Assembly (NCBI RefSeq): GCF_004296405.1
Contig: NZ_PSRR01000005.1
Coordinates: 1-64,000 of the forward strand
Reading direction: 5' to 3'
Length of the DNA stretch: 64,000 bases
DNA from: Bradyrhizobium sp. Leo170
Lineage (GTDB): Bacteria; Pseudomonadota; Alphaproteobacteria; Rhizobiales; Xanthobacteraceae
Below, piece by piece: positions 17,593 through 26,162 of the stretch. The notes beneath the pieces are model-generated. The model saw nothing but the letters and a program-made list of their open reading frames with translations. It was not told where the DNA came from and did no database searches. Every line of letters starts with the position of its first letter. Position 1 is the stretch's first letter. A program made the translations under genes and the position numbers.

Positions 17593-19080
17593 TCACGCCT
17601 CGAAATACTCGAAACGATCGAGGAGAACGTGCGCGTTGGTCAGGACGTCCTGGCTGGCCTGGAAGTCGAAGTTCGCCATGACGTCGGTATTCTTCGCGGT
17701 CGCCTGCGGATTGCCGCCACCACGATAGGTGGCGCGCGGGACCTGGAAGATCAGCGCCTGGCCGTTCTTCGTTACTCGCGAGTTAATCGGCCGCGGCGTG
17801 CCGTTGTAGAACGCCTCGACCTCGTCCTTACTGCCGAAGTACGTGCTCATGTTTCCCGTCACGGTACACTCGCCATCGTTGATGCCGACCGGGACATCGG
17901 AGTCGACGGCGTCCAGAGCCCGAAGGTTGTTGTTGATCTGGAGCGTGAAGCCCTTCGCCCAGTTCGGCGCGCCGAGTTGGATCTGGTTGACGCCGAGGCG
18001 ACCGACGTTGGCATTCGCGGCCATGACGACGCCGGTCGTGACAGGATCCGGGGACGCATCGAGCGCCGTGATGCCGATACCACCGCCTAGACCCATGAAC
18101 GCGACGGTACCCTTCAGCTTGTCGCCGCTGGTCATCTCGATATTGAACGTATTGACGCGCATACCGAGGTTGACGATGTACGACGGCACCGGCTGGGCAA
18201 GGAACCCACGCTCGATCGTCACGGAATTCGGCGTGATGCCGTTCTTGATCTGATCGCTGACGAACACCCAAATTGTCTTGCCGGTGCCGGTATCGGTCGT
18301 CCAGCCGGACGGCAGATTGTCGAGGGTCAGCTTGTGGGCCGCGATCGCCGTGACCCGCGCAAACGCGGCCGCGCGCGCCTTGGCTCCGGCGGAGATGAGG
18401 AAGGCGAATTGCGTCCCGGCGGCCTGGCCACCGACCTTGACCCATTGACCGGGGACGATCCCCAACGTCGTGAAATCGAGAGTGGTCGAGGCGAGACCGT
18501 CCACCAGCGCCGTAATGTCGCCAGCCGCGCCAGCAAATCCCACCACCTTCAACTTGGCGGTACCAGGAGGTGCCGTTTCCGCAGTCAGAGCGAGTCCCGT
18601 ACCGACGATGGTGCTCGCGGTCGAAGAGGCAACCGGGAAGATCTGATTATTGGCCGAATTCGTGAAGCCAGTGGCCCGAACCAAATGCCCCAGCTTCACC
18701 GCGGCGCCACCCGCCGTCACCGCATAGGTGTTCGCCGTGGTGCCGGCGTCGGTGATGACGCTGTCCGGGGTGCCGTCGTTGACGAACTGCGGCGTGTTCA
18801 CCCAGGTGTTCTCGAACGCCGACATGATGATCTCGGACAGCGGCGAGAGATCGTCCGGGTACGAGAGCTCGAAGTTGATGCCGCCCGATGACGACTGGTT
18901 GGTCTTGATCGGGTCGCCGAGCATGCGATCGTCGCGGATTTCCTCGGAGTCGACATAGGTCGGTGCGAATTGCAGCGACTCGCCCGTCAACCTCACCTTG
19001 CGCATGCGCGGCGTGGTGGGCGTGACTCCTGGCGTGCTCTCGCGAACCAGAGCCACTTGCGTTCTGTTTGAGCTGGTCAC
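17593..19080 (-). CDS. Major tail tube protein
   Basis: A 495-residue protein matching the long tail tube family of HK97-like siphoviruses. The N terminus TQVALVRESTPGVTPTTPRMRKVRLTGESL, then SEEIRDDRM and ELSYPDDLSPLSEIIMSAFE, are hallmark segments. A central ~150-residue Ig-like or beta insertion (residues ~140-270) precedes the conserved C-terminal half (FNIEMTSGDKLKGTVAFMG, DGECTVTGNMSTYF). It would polymerise into the tail tube. It has its own transcription start region just after a terminator, as tail tube genes often do. No tail-assembly chaperone or tape measure gene follows it. Confidence 0.88.
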   Translation of the reverse strand: MTSSNRTQVALVRESTPGVTPTTPRMRKVRLTGESLQFAPTYVDSEEIRDDRMLGDPIKTNQSSSGGINFELSYPDDLSPLSEIIMSAFENTWVNTPQFVNDGTPDSVITDAGTTANTYAVTAGGAAVKLGHLVRATGFTNSANNQIFPVASSTASTIVGTGLALTAETAPPGTAKLKVVGFAGAAGDITALVDGLASTTLDFTTLGIVPGQWVKVGGQAAGTQFAFLISAGAKARAAAFARVTAIAAHKLTLDNLPSGWTTDTGTGKTIWVFVSDQIKNGITPNSVTIERGFLAQPVPSYIVNLGMRVNTFNIEMTSGDKLKGTVAFMGLGGGIGITALDASPDPVTTGVVMAANANVGRLGVNQIQLGAPNWAKGFTLQINNNLRALDAVDSDVPVGINDGECTVTGNMSTYFGSKDEVEAFYNGTPRPINSRVTKNGQALIFQVPRATYRGGGNPQATAKNTDVMANFDFQASQDVLTNAHVLLDRFEYFEA

Positions 19081-19091
19081 GGCTTTCTCCC

Positions 19092-19117
19092 AAAGAAAAA
19101 GGCGCCAGAGGCGCCTT
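19092..19117 (-). terminator. Rho-independent terminator upstream of the tail tube gene
   Basis: Read on the minus strand, GGCGCC-TCT-GGCGCC is followed by TTTTTC. It lies between the 84-residue head-tail gene and the tail tube gene, so the highly expressed tail tube gene is probably transcribed separately. Confidence 0.8.
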
Positions 19118-19143
19118 GCGTGAGGTCAGGATTTGAGGACGGG

Positions 19144-19395
19144 CTATTTTTCGGAGGTGGCCGGGGCCGGCGTGAGCGACGCCGTATCCAGCTTGTTCGC
19201 CGGCGGCGCGACCGGCGGCTTTGCCGCCCTGACCTTGATGAAGCCGCGCTTCTCCAAGCCTTCGATGGTGTGCGGCGTCAGATCATCGGTATCCAGAACG
19301 ATGCTGCCGTCATTGGCGCTGGCGGCATCGGCGTCCGCGGCTGGCTTGAACCGGCGGTTCACGGTGTTGAACGGCTTCAAGACGTCGTAGTCCAT
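19144..19395 (-). CDS. Small phage protein before the tail tube gene
   Basis: An 83-residue protein starting MDYDVLKPFNTVNRRFKPAAD. The first part (residues 1-20) has the motif of phage neck proteins that begin with a '..V..F......F..GD.....' pattern, followed by TPHTIEGLEKRGFIKV and a Pro/Ala-rich tail. The ATG at 19395 is preferred over a GTG three bases earlier. It probably belongs to the neck/tail completion set, but the role is unassigned. Confidence 0.6.
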   Translation of the reverse strand: MDYDVLKPFNTVNRRFKPAADADAASANDGSIVLDTDDLTPHTIEGLEKRGFIKVRAAKPPVAPPANKLDTASLTPAPATSEK

Positions 19396-19407
19396 CACGG
19401 ACCTCCC

Positions 19408-19881
19408 CTATTCTGCGTCGATGACGCGCCACTCGATGCTGACGGAAAGCAGGTAGTAGTTCGCGTTCTCGGCACCGGGATCGCCGGCGCCCATGTCGGC
19501 GTCCATAAACTCGAGCCGGCCGTTGAGCATGGTCAGGCCGCGAAACATATTCGCGAGTCCCTTGGCGATCCGTCGCGCCTCTCGAGAGCCGGTACCGCGA
19601 GGCGTGAAAACGTGAAGCCAGAGCGTGCCGTCTTCGTCCCAGCGGTTGGCAGCCTGATCGATGCCGGCGCCGATCGATTGCTGGCCGTACAGTTCCGAGT
19701 TTAAGACGACCAGTACCCAATTCGAGACTTCGCCGCTCGGCGGGCCGTCTCCCTCGTTCTCGTAGACGAGCGGCGCAAGCGAGAAATCCCAATTGCCCGG
19801 TACCAACGCTCCGGTCTCGATATCCGTGCAACCGAGGAATTCACGGATCGCGTCGAACACCGGATCGTACGGCAGATCCAT
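19408..19881 (-). CDS. Tail terminator-like protein (DUF4128-like)
   Basis: A 157-residue protein with the alpha-beta arrangement of phage tail terminators: DPVFDAIREFLGC at the N terminus, WVLVVLNSELYGQQSIGAG in the middle, and GRLEFMDADMGAGDPGAENANYYLLSVSIEW (in two segments) at the end. These proteins cap the finished tail tube and join it to the head. Position between neck genes and the tail tube gene agrees. Its start overlaps the next upstream gene's stop. Confidence 0.7.
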   Translation of the reverse strand: MDLPYDPVFDAIREFLGCTDIETGALVPGNWDFSLAPLVYENEGDGPPSGEVSNWVLVVLNSELYGQQSIGAGIDQAANRWDEDGTLWLHVFTPRGTGSREARRIAKGLANMFRGLTMLNGRLEFMDADMGAGDPGAENANYYLLSVSIEWRVIDAE

Positions 19882-20534
19882 CAGGTCACCTTCATCGTCA
19901 TGACGAGCGCCGGGTATGTCATTTGGGCACCGGCCATGGTGTCGGGCCGCAACTTGCTGCGGGCATACGGTCGATAGCCGCGCTTGAAATGCCCCTTCAG
20001 GATGTAGCCGCCTGGAAGGGGGATCAGCGTCCGCTTCGTCGTGACGAAGTTTCCGAACCGCGCCATCACCATCTTGCGGACATCCTCGATGATGCCCGGC
20101 GGCACCGACATCCGCATGTGCCCGACATCAATCTTTCGGCTGTAGGGCTGGTTGTTGGTCAAGATCACCGTCGAGTTGATAGGGATCTCGTCGAAGCTTT
20201 TGATGACGCCGCCGGGCGTCATGATGAACCAGGACTGCTTGTATCGGCCCGACTTCTCCGGCGATCGCTCGACCGCGGACTGCAGCGCGAATTCGATGAT
20301 CTCGCGCCACCACTGGAAGACGTAGAGGATCGGTCCAGGCGGCACGACCATCTCTTCCGCGGCACCGAGCACGCCATTGACGTACCGGTAGTATCGCTCC
20401 GACCCCTCGCCTTCAGCTATGGACTTGGCGAGCTCGCTCTTCGCGAACGCTGCCAACTCTCTGGCGATGTTCTCCGGCGAGATGCCGGCGGTGGCGAGTT
20501 GCAGATCCTTGGCGAACGTCGATATCCTGGCCAT
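19881..20534 (-). CDS. Neck/tail-completion protein (HK97 gp10-like)
   Basis: A 217-residue protein located where HK97 gp10-type tail completion proteins lie. Visible parts are an N-terminal helical region (LAAFAKSELAKSIAEGEGSERYYRYVNG), a central SPEKSGRYKQSWFIMTPGG segment typical of gp10-like proteins ('P..tG.lr.s'), and a basic C terminus (GYILKGHFKRGYRPYARSKL). The assignment is by position and partial pattern. It overlaps both neighbours by a base or more, consistent with one transcript. Confidence 0.6.
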   Translation of the reverse strand: MARISTFAKDLQLATAGISPENIARELAAFAKSELAKSIAEGEGSERYYRYVNGVLGAAEEMVVPPGPILYVFQWWREIIEFALQSAVERSPEKSGRYKQSWFIMTPGGVIKSFDEIPINSTVILTNNQPYSRKIDVGHMRMSVPPGIIEDVRKMVMARFGNFVTTKRTLIPLPGGYILKGHFKRGYRPYARSKLRPDTMAGAQMTYPALVMTMKVT

Positions 20535-20887
20535 CAGTTGCCCGATACCGTGATATCGTAGCAGCCGAGATACTCTCGATGATCCTCGTCCACGGCGTCG
20601 ATCGTGGCAGGGACATCGAGGTTTGCACCAAAGAAAATCCGGTCACCCTTGACCGGTGGGACCGGGAATCCATTCGTCTCTAGATCAAGCCGTGACACGA
20701 TCAGCTTGCGAACACCGACCGTTATGCCTGGAGCCAATTCGCCCGGCGCATATCCTTTGGCGACGACCTTGACGTCTGCGCGGCTAACAACTGTCTGCGG
20801 ATTCGTTTTGGTCATGCGCCGGAAACTGACAACATGCCCGCGGCGCTGAATGGCTCGCCGCGCCCGCGCCGTGCCAGCCGTGTTCAT
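20534..20887 (-). CDS. Small head-tail connector protein
   Basis: A 117-residue basic protein starting MNTAGTARARRAIQRRGHVV. The beta-rich second half (VKVVAKGYAPGELAPGITVG, then DRIFFGANLDVPATIDAVDE) resembles small head-closure proteins encoded between gp6-type connectors and gp10-type proteins. The ATG at 20887 overlaps the TAA of the connector gene (TAATG), which makes this start preferable to upstream in-frame codons. Confidence 0.6.
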   Translation of the reverse strand: MNTAGTARARRAIQRRGHVVSFRRMTKTNPQTVVSRADVKVVAKGYAPGELAPGITVGVRKLIVSRLDLETNGFPVPPVKGDRIFFGANLDVPATIDAVDEDHREYLGCYDITVSGN

Positions 20888-21552
20888 TATCCGAACTCCG
20901 GCTCGTAGCAGTGGGGCTCGAGCATAGAGGCGATGTCCGGCGGGAAGGCTCCATTCTCGCCAATTTTTCCGACCCAATATTCGATTTTCTCGATATCGGT
21001 CGTCTCTTCGGACTTGACCATCGGGTCTCGATCGGCCGCGAACCTAGCGGACCTGATCAGCCCGATCACCGCCCCCTCGATCGGCAGCGGCAGCGTGAAA
21101 TTGTCCTCCGCCGGCAACGTCCACCCAGCCTTGTAGCGGACCACCGTTCGGACACCAGGCGCGTAGCCGATGCTGGGCGGCGGCAGAACGCCGGTGCGCC
21201 TTACCTCGCCACGAGCGCCGTCGAAATCGTAATCGGATGGGTCGATGGTGGCTGACCCGATCGTCACCGACACGATTTCAGTCACCGGCCGCCTGGCAAG
21301 GACGAGGCGCCGACCGCGGCGCCGATACCAGGGGCTCCGCTCGAAGTATTCGTCGAGGGTCTCAAGCCCCAAGGTCTTCGAGCCATCGGCCGCCATCGGC
21401 ACGTCGATATAGTCGCAGATCATCGCGGAAAGCCGATTGATGAGGCGATCTATCTTCGTGTCTTCCGCAACTCCCGTGATGCCGAGCTCGGTCTTGACGT
21501 TATCGCGCGTGGTCAGCTTCCTGTCCGTGGCGGCCGTCACGACCGAGAACAT
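20887..21552 (-). CDS. Head-tail connector (gp6-like) protein
   Basis: A 221-residue protein with the helical HK97 gp6/SPP1 gp15 pattern: TRDNVKTELGITGVAEDTKIDRLINRLSAMICDYID (in two helices) near residues 16-51, a YYRRRGRRLVLARRPVTEI-type strand pair, and a C-terminal helix that here ends in ..EKIEYWVGKIG. Proteins of this family form the ring under the portal. Neighbours are the HeH-repeat protein upstream and the head-closure protein downstream. Confidence 0.75.
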   Translation of the reverse strand: MFSVVTAATDRKLTTRDNVKTELGITGVAEDTKIDRLINRLSAMICDYIDVPMAADGSKTLGLETLDEYFERSPWYRRRGRRLVLARRPVTEIVSVTIGSATIDPSDYDFDGARGEVRRTGVLPPPSIGYAPGVRTVVRYKAGWTLPAEDNFTLPLPIEGAVIGLIRSARFAADRDPMVKSEETTDIEKIEYWVGKIGENGAFPPDIASMLEPHCYEPEFG

Positions 21553-21577
21553 GCGCCGTATCCCCTATTTGGCCAGT

Positions 21578-22162
21578 TCAGCCAGCGAAGTCCGGCTTGT
21601 AGCCGGACTTCATCGCCTCGATGATCTCGGTCTTCTCGGTCTTGCCGGTGAGATCGATATCCTGGTCGGCAGCAACCTTCTGAAGCTCCGCCACCGTCAG
21701 GTCATCGAAGTTGCCGGCGGCGATCGCCGACTTGATCTGGACATCGCGCTCGATGGCGGCCACGATCTCGGCCTTGGTGGTCAGTCCTGTGAGGTCGACG
21801 CCAAAGTTGGCGGCGAGAGCCTTAAGCTCCGCTACCGTCTTCTTGCTGAGATCGCTGCTGCCGTTCCCGTTGCTGTCGGCTCCCTTGCCGACGACGGCTT
21901 CAGGCTGCCGACGCGTGCCGCTGGGATCGCGGCGATCTTGATCCTGTAGGTTGAGGGCAACATCCGAGGATGCGCCGAGCGCCTTCGCGGCATCCTCCGG
22001 CGTTGTGAAATGTGCCGCACCGCGCTTCACCCAGCGATCCGCCGACCGCAGGGGAAGGTCGTAGGACTCGCCTTCCTCGAAGCGCACTTCGTCCGGGGTG
22101 CCCTTCCGATTGTCGTCGACGATACGCAACTCGTCGAACGTGATGTTTGCTGTTTCGGTCAT
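21578..22162 (-). CDS. Phage protein with two HeH/SAP-like helical repeats
   Basis: A 194-residue protein starting MTETANITFDELRIVDDNRK. The C-terminal half carries two similar 35-45-residue units, LSKKTVAELKALAANFGVDL (then GLTTKAEIVAAIE) and DDLTVAELQKVAADQDIDL (then GKTEKTEIIEAM). This is the helix-extension-helix pattern seen in Rho N-terminal, SAP and LEM-type modules, often DNA-binding. The N-terminal part has a beta-type DRWVKRGAAHFTTPEDA segment as in small head proteins. Located between the capsid group and connectors; function unknown. Confidence 0.7.
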   Translation of the reverse strand: MTETANITFDELRIVDDNRKGTPDEVRFEEGESYDLPLRSADRWVKRGAAHFTTPEDAAKALGASSDVALNLQDQDRRDPSGTRRQPEAVVGKGADSNGNGSSDLSKKTVAELKALAANFGVDLTGLTTKAEIVAAIERDVQIKSAIAAGNFDDLTVAELQKVAADQDIDLTGKTEKTEIIEAMKSGYKPDFAG

Positions 22163-22257
22163 TTTCGCGGACTCCGCCAAGAATGGGTTTGGCAGCCCTC
22201 GAAAGGGCTGCCGCGATCCGTCGCTCACGCTGAACTGAGTTCAGCCCAACGCGAGGT

Positions 22258-22701
22258 TCACTTGATGGTTTCGATGACCGACGTTGCCGCCGCACCCGGC
22301 GAGTAACGCGAGAACATGCCGAGCAGGACGGCGCCGGAGTCGCTCGTAGCAACAGCGGTGGTCATCGACAGGCGCACATGGGTGAAGCCGCCGGTCCGGT
22401 CCAACTCCTCGGCGCGGACGTTGATCTGCGCCTGTTTGTTCGATTTGTCGGTGCCGGCCTGGGTCATCTGGGTGATGGCCTTGCCGGTGATGTCCTTGGC
22501 ACCGGTGCCGCTCGAGTCCTGCGCCTGCTGCAGCTTGGCGTCGATGGTCGCGGCGGCGCCGAGATCGCCGGCCATGACGATTGCGAGCAGTTGCTCGAAA
22601 GCCGCCATCGAAACCCAACCGGTGGTCAAGGTGCCTGCCGCATTTGCATCGGGATCGATGATGCCGACCAACTGCACCTTCTCGCTTATGAGAGCAGTCA
22701 T
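22258..22701 (-). CDS. Probable head accessory protein
   Basis: A 147-residue protein starting MTALISEKVQLVGIIDPDAN, lying directly downstream of the major capsid gene. The sequence is rich in small residues and beta-like toward the end (FTHVRLSMTTAVATSDSGAV). Its gene position and composition fit a capsid decoration or stabilising protein, but no diagnostic motif is visible and the call is tentative. Confidence 0.55.
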   Translation of the reverse strand: MTALISEKVQLVGIIDPDANAAGTLTTGWVSMAAFEQLLAIVMAGDLGAAATIDAKLQQAQDSSGTGAKDITGKAITQMTQAGTDKSNKQAQINVRAEELDRTGGFTHVRLSMTTAVATSDSGAVLLGMFSRYSPGAAATSVIETIK

Positions 22702-22794
22702 TGGAGAATCTCCATTCTGAAGTTGATGGGGTGACCGCCAGGATCTGAGCGGCGAAGACGTGAAATCCCCGCCGACCAGGCCAGCGATCGCGGA

Positions 22795-24132
22795 TTACGC
22801 GCGGTCGGCGAGCGTTATGAACGGGCTCAGGGTGTCCGCGCCCTTGAAGGGCGTCAGCGGGGCATCCCAGATCGGCTGGCCGTCCATCCGGGTGACGAAC
22901 CGGAACGTGGTTTCGTCATTGATGAATCGGGCATGGATCGAGACGTCCTGCTTGAAACCTCCCTTCTGGATGGTGAGGTACTGGGCAAGGTCGATCAGCG
23001 CGACGTCGCCCTTGTCGCCGAGCGCCGAGTTGAACTCGGTCGGGACGATCGGACGGCCGAGCAGGCGCGCGAAGGGTTCGCCCTCGATCGTGCCCTGCGG
23101 CAGATAGATCGGCGTATTGCCGATTTTCATCGTCATGAGCTGCGGCTCGATCTGCTGGTTGATCGTCCAGATCGCGGTCTTGCGGCTGCGGAGCCACAGC
23201 CGGGCCCACATCTTCACGATGTTCTCGACCACCACGGTATCGGCAGACTGGCCGCCTTCCGGGTTGACTGTGACCAAGGCCGGCGACTTGATGAAGCCAA
23301 GCGGCATGCCGGCGCCGTTCCCCTCGAAGATGGCATCGTCGATCTTGAACGAGAATTCGTCGCCGAAGATATCCGGGATGAAGCTGTTCAAGAAGACGGC
23401 GTCCTCGAGCAGTTCGTCGGTGGCATACAGCAAGCCGGTCAGCTTGTGCAGGCGCAGATCCATCTGGCGGAACTGCAACGTCGTCCCCACCTTCTGCTGG
23501 CCCTCGCCGGTCCAGAACGCCTGGACACCGCCGAAGCGGGTGCCGTTGGCGCGGCTCGAGTCCTTCAGCGCGTTGATCTTCACGCCGTTGGAGTTCGGGC
23601 CGACGGGCAGTTGCCGAGTACGCGACAGCAGGTCAGACCGGTCGTACGCCCGCATCATGAGTTCCGACACGAAGTCCTGCTGGATGAGGTAGCCGCCATC
23701 CTGGCCGCCGCCCTCGTTCATTCCTGCTGCCGCCTGCCACTCCAGGCGGTCGTCAACCGTGATGCGGCGGCCGGCGTTGACGATCGCCACCATCTGCTCG
23801 CCGAGGGAGCCGAACTTCTTCTTCGGCTCCGCGGCAACGGTGGGCGAGGTCCGCTCCGTGCGCTCGGTGGAGGTCTCGGCGTTCTCCGCCGGTGCCGGCG
23901 TCATGGCGCGCTGCTCGTCCATGAGACGCTCGGTCGAGGCGATAGCCTGGTTGACGCGCTTCAGTTCGCCGACATATGCCGGTTTGTCGCCTTCTGCGGC
24001 GCGGTCATCCATGATCGCTGACAGGCGGGCCTGCTCGGCATCGGTGATGCTGCCGTCGGCCACCTTGGCCGTCAGCACGCCGGCCTCAGCGATCAACGCG
24101 ACCTTCTTGTCGCGCAGTGCCTTGATCGACAT
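22795..24132 (-). CDS. HK97-fold major capsid protein with N-terminal delta domain
   Basis: A 445-residue capsid protein. Residues 1-110 are a charged, helical scaffold-like delta domain (ALRDKKVALIAEAGVLTAKV, then a Glu/Thr-rich linker). From about residue 135 the HK97 fold follows: GGQDGGYLIQQDFVSELMM, NSNGVKINAL, LHKLTGLLYATDELLEDAVFLNSFI (in two parts), FKIDDAIFEGNGAGMPLGFI and the C-terminal SIHARFINDETTFRFVTRMDG. In HK97-like phages the delta domain is normally cut off by a prohead protease, yet no protease gene lies between it and the portal. Its last ~165 residues are homologous to the C-terminal extension of the portal gene. Confidence 0.95.
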   Translation of the reverse strand: MSIKALRDKKVALIAEAGVLTAKVADGSITDAEQARLSAIMDDRAAEGDKPAYVGELKRVNQAIASTERLMDEQRAMTPAPAENAETSTERTERTSPTVAAEPKKKFGSLGEQMVAIVNAGRRITVDDRLEWQAAAGMNEGGGQDGGYLIQQDFVSELMMRAYDRSDLLSRTRQLPVGPNSNGVKINALKDSSRANGTRFGGVQAFWTGEGQQKVGTTLQFRQMDLRLHKLTGLLYATDELLEDAVFLNSFIPDIFGDEFSFKIDDAIFEGNGAGMPLGFIKSPALVTVNPEGGQSADTVVVENIVKMWARLWLRSRKTAIWTINQQIEPQLMTMKIGNTPIYLPQGTIEGEPFARLLGRPIVPTEFNSALGDKGDVALIDLAQYLTIQKGGFKQDVSIHARFINDETTFRFVTRMDGQPIWDAPLTPFKGADTLSPFITLADRA

Positions 24133-24147
24133 TCGATCTCTCCTTCA

Positions 24148-24175
24148 ATAAAAAAGGCGCCCGCGAAGGAGCGCC
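24148..24175 (-). terminator. Rho-independent terminator between portal and capsid genes
   Basis: On the minus strand, a GGCGC...GCGCC stem with a short imperfect loop is followed by six Ts. It follows the portal stop by about 115 bases and precedes the capsid gene start, and would set capsid expression apart from the packaging genes. Confidence 0.65.
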
Positions 24176-24290
24176 TTGGTTGCTGGTTGACTCAGGTGGA
24201 GACGTGCGGTCTCGACCGAGCCCGCGTAGACACGCAAAGATCAGGGTCGCTTCGGCGCCCCTACTCCGCGAATTCGAGTTGAAACGAAGA

Positions 24291-26099
24291 TCAGCGAGCG
24301 CCGAGCGCCACGAACGGCGATACAGTCAGCGTTGAGTTCTTGGGCGTGATCGGGGTTTTCCAGCCCGGCGCCCCATCGACGCGGTAGCGCAGCTTGAACG
24401 CACTCTCGTCCGTCGAGAACTTGACGTGGATCGAGCTCAGAAAATCCGGGTTATCGTCCTTTTGGGCAACGATGTACTGGCTGAAGTCGCCCAGCAGGAT
24501 ATCGCCAACCGAGCTTAGGGCGGGCGTGTATTCGCAGACCTCGATCGGATACGACAGGAGACGGCGTGTCCCATCAGCGTCGGTGGTGAAGATCTTTTTG
24601 TCCGAAGCCGCATCCAGATCGAGGACGACACCGAGCACCTCATTGCTCATCAGCCAGATGGCAGAATTGTGCGATGGCCCCCACAGTCGCTCGATCATGC
24701 GGACCAGGTTTTGGTACAGAACCGTGCCGGCGGCCTGGCCCGACTCCTTTGGTACCGTAATCAGGGCGTCGGACTGCAGGACACCGATCTTCGGCGCCGG
24801 CGCCGCCATCGCATCAGTCGCATCATCCGGATTCGCCTGGTTCTCCTGCGCGACGGCCGGCTTCGGCTGCGCCGCCGGCAATCCGCGCGGCACCTCCCAC
24901 GCCCAGGGCTCGTTGATGATGTTGAGCCCCTCGGCGACACGGACCTCGTTTACGCACATCCAGCCCGGACGATTGCCGCCCTCACCCAGCGCCGCGGCCC
25001 AGTAATCCTTGCGGGCCGCGAGGTTGCCGCGCTCGAGCGCATCGAGATTGAATTTCACCTCGTACAACCCGGTCGCGATGATGAGATCGCGCCGAATAGC
25101 CTGCTCGATCCGGCGCGCCCATGGGCGGATCGTGTACTTCACGAAGTTGATCGACTGTTCCTCGACGGTAGACCGGTTGGTCTGATCGTCGACGCCGAGC
25201 ATGTGCAGCGGAATTCGAAAGTAGCGCGCCAGCTCCGCGATCTGCCACTTCCGGGCCTCGAGCAGTTGGGCCTCGCTCGCCTTCATCGAGGCGGGCTCGA
25301 ACTTGGCACCGTCCTGGAGGATTGCCGGCCGGTGGAAGTTCTCCGGGCTGGCGTATTTCTCCATCAACCTGGCGATCAGGTTCCGGATCGCCTCGCGGCT
25401 CATCCTCTTCTGGGTGGTGATGAAACCACCCATGTTGAGGTTGTTCGAGAAGATGCGAGACGCGTACTGATCGGCGGCGACGCCGAGACCGATCGATTCC
25501 GCGGCGAGATCGAGCATACTGAGCCCGTTGACGCCATCGAGCGAAAGGCTCGGAATGCGCAACACCTCGTCCTGCAACAGAACCCGAGATCCTCCGGTAT
25601 TCGGGTTCGATACGGCAAAACGCAGTGTTTCGTCGCGAAGCTGGTCTTGAACGACGCGATCGCTCCGCAAGAACTTCAATTGGTCGACGGCACCGCGCGT
25701 GCCGGGAACGATCTCGGCGTAGCCGGTGCCGAACAGCACGGCATGCAGGATGATCGATTCCCAGAACTCGACAGCAGTCTGCGTCCGATTAGGCTGATAC
25801 CGGATCAATTCCGCGATCGGATGGCTCGGCCATGCCTGGCGGCCATCATCCGGCATGATCTTGTTGACCGAGACCGGAAGGCTGGCGATGGTCTCGGCCA
25901 ACACCTTCGCGCACGCCGCGAATGCTGATAGTCGCATCGCCGCCATCGGCGTGATGCGGACTCCAGCCGTCGACCGCTTCCCTACCGACTCGTAGTAGAA
26001 ATCAGCGTCGTCGCCGTAGTAGCGGTCCTGATCACCAGAATCGTCGGCCCGACGGCCGATCGACCACACTGCTGCAACGGCGTTGTTGATCCAACCCAT
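24291..26099 (-). CDS. Portal protein fused at its C terminus to a capsid P/A-domain-like segment
   Basis: A 602-residue protein. Residues ~1-410 are an HK97-type portal: ITPMAAMRLSAFAACAKVLA, IASLPVSVNKI, HPIAELIRYQPNRTQTAVEFWESI (in two parts), LSLDGVNGLSMLDLAAESIG, PLHMLGVDDQTNRSTVEEQ and SINFVKYTIRPWARRIEQ. After an Ala/Pro/Gln-rich linker (~410-437), residues 438-602 align with the last ~165 residues of the major capsid protein: TVLYQNLVRMIERLW, GDILLGDFSQYIVAQK, SIHVKFSTDESAFKLRYRVD and TVSPFVALGAR. Typical portals end near residue 400-430. The fused part is diverged from the capsid gene, so it is not a recent duplication or assembly join. Role unknown. Confidence 0.9.
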   Translation of the reverse strand: MGWINNAVAAVWSIGRRADDSGDQDRYYGDDADFYYESVGKRSTAGVRITPMAAMRLSAFAACAKVLAETIASLPVSVNKIMPDDGRQAWPSHPIAELIRYQPNRTQTAVEFWESIILHAVLFGTGYAEIVPGTRGAVDQLKFLRSDRVVQDQLRDETLRFAVSNPNTGGSRVLLQDEVLRIPSLSLDGVNGLSMLDLAAESIGLGVAADQYASRIFSNNLNMGGFITTQKRMSREAIRNLIARLMEKYASPENFHRPAILQDGAKFEPASMKASEAQLLEARKWQIAELARYFRIPLHMLGVDDQTNRSTVEEQSINFVKYTIRPWARRIEQAIRRDLIIATGLYEVKFNLDALERGNLAARKDYWAAALGEGGNRPGWMCVNEVRVAEGLNIINEPWAWEVPRGLPAAQPKPAVAQENQANPDDATDAMAAPAPKIGVLQSDALITVPKESGQAAGTVLYQNLVRMIERLWGPSHNSAIWLMSNEVLGVVLDLDAASDKKIFTTDADGTRRLLSYPIEVCEYTPALSSVGDILLGDFSQYIVAQKDDNPDFLSSIHVKFSTDESAFKLRYRVDGAPGWKTPITPKNSTLTVSPFVALGAR

Positions 26100-26162
26100 G
26101 GGCGATTTCTGTCCTGATGAGTTGCGGGGAAGACCAGCGGACAGCGACCGCGGCCGCCGGCA

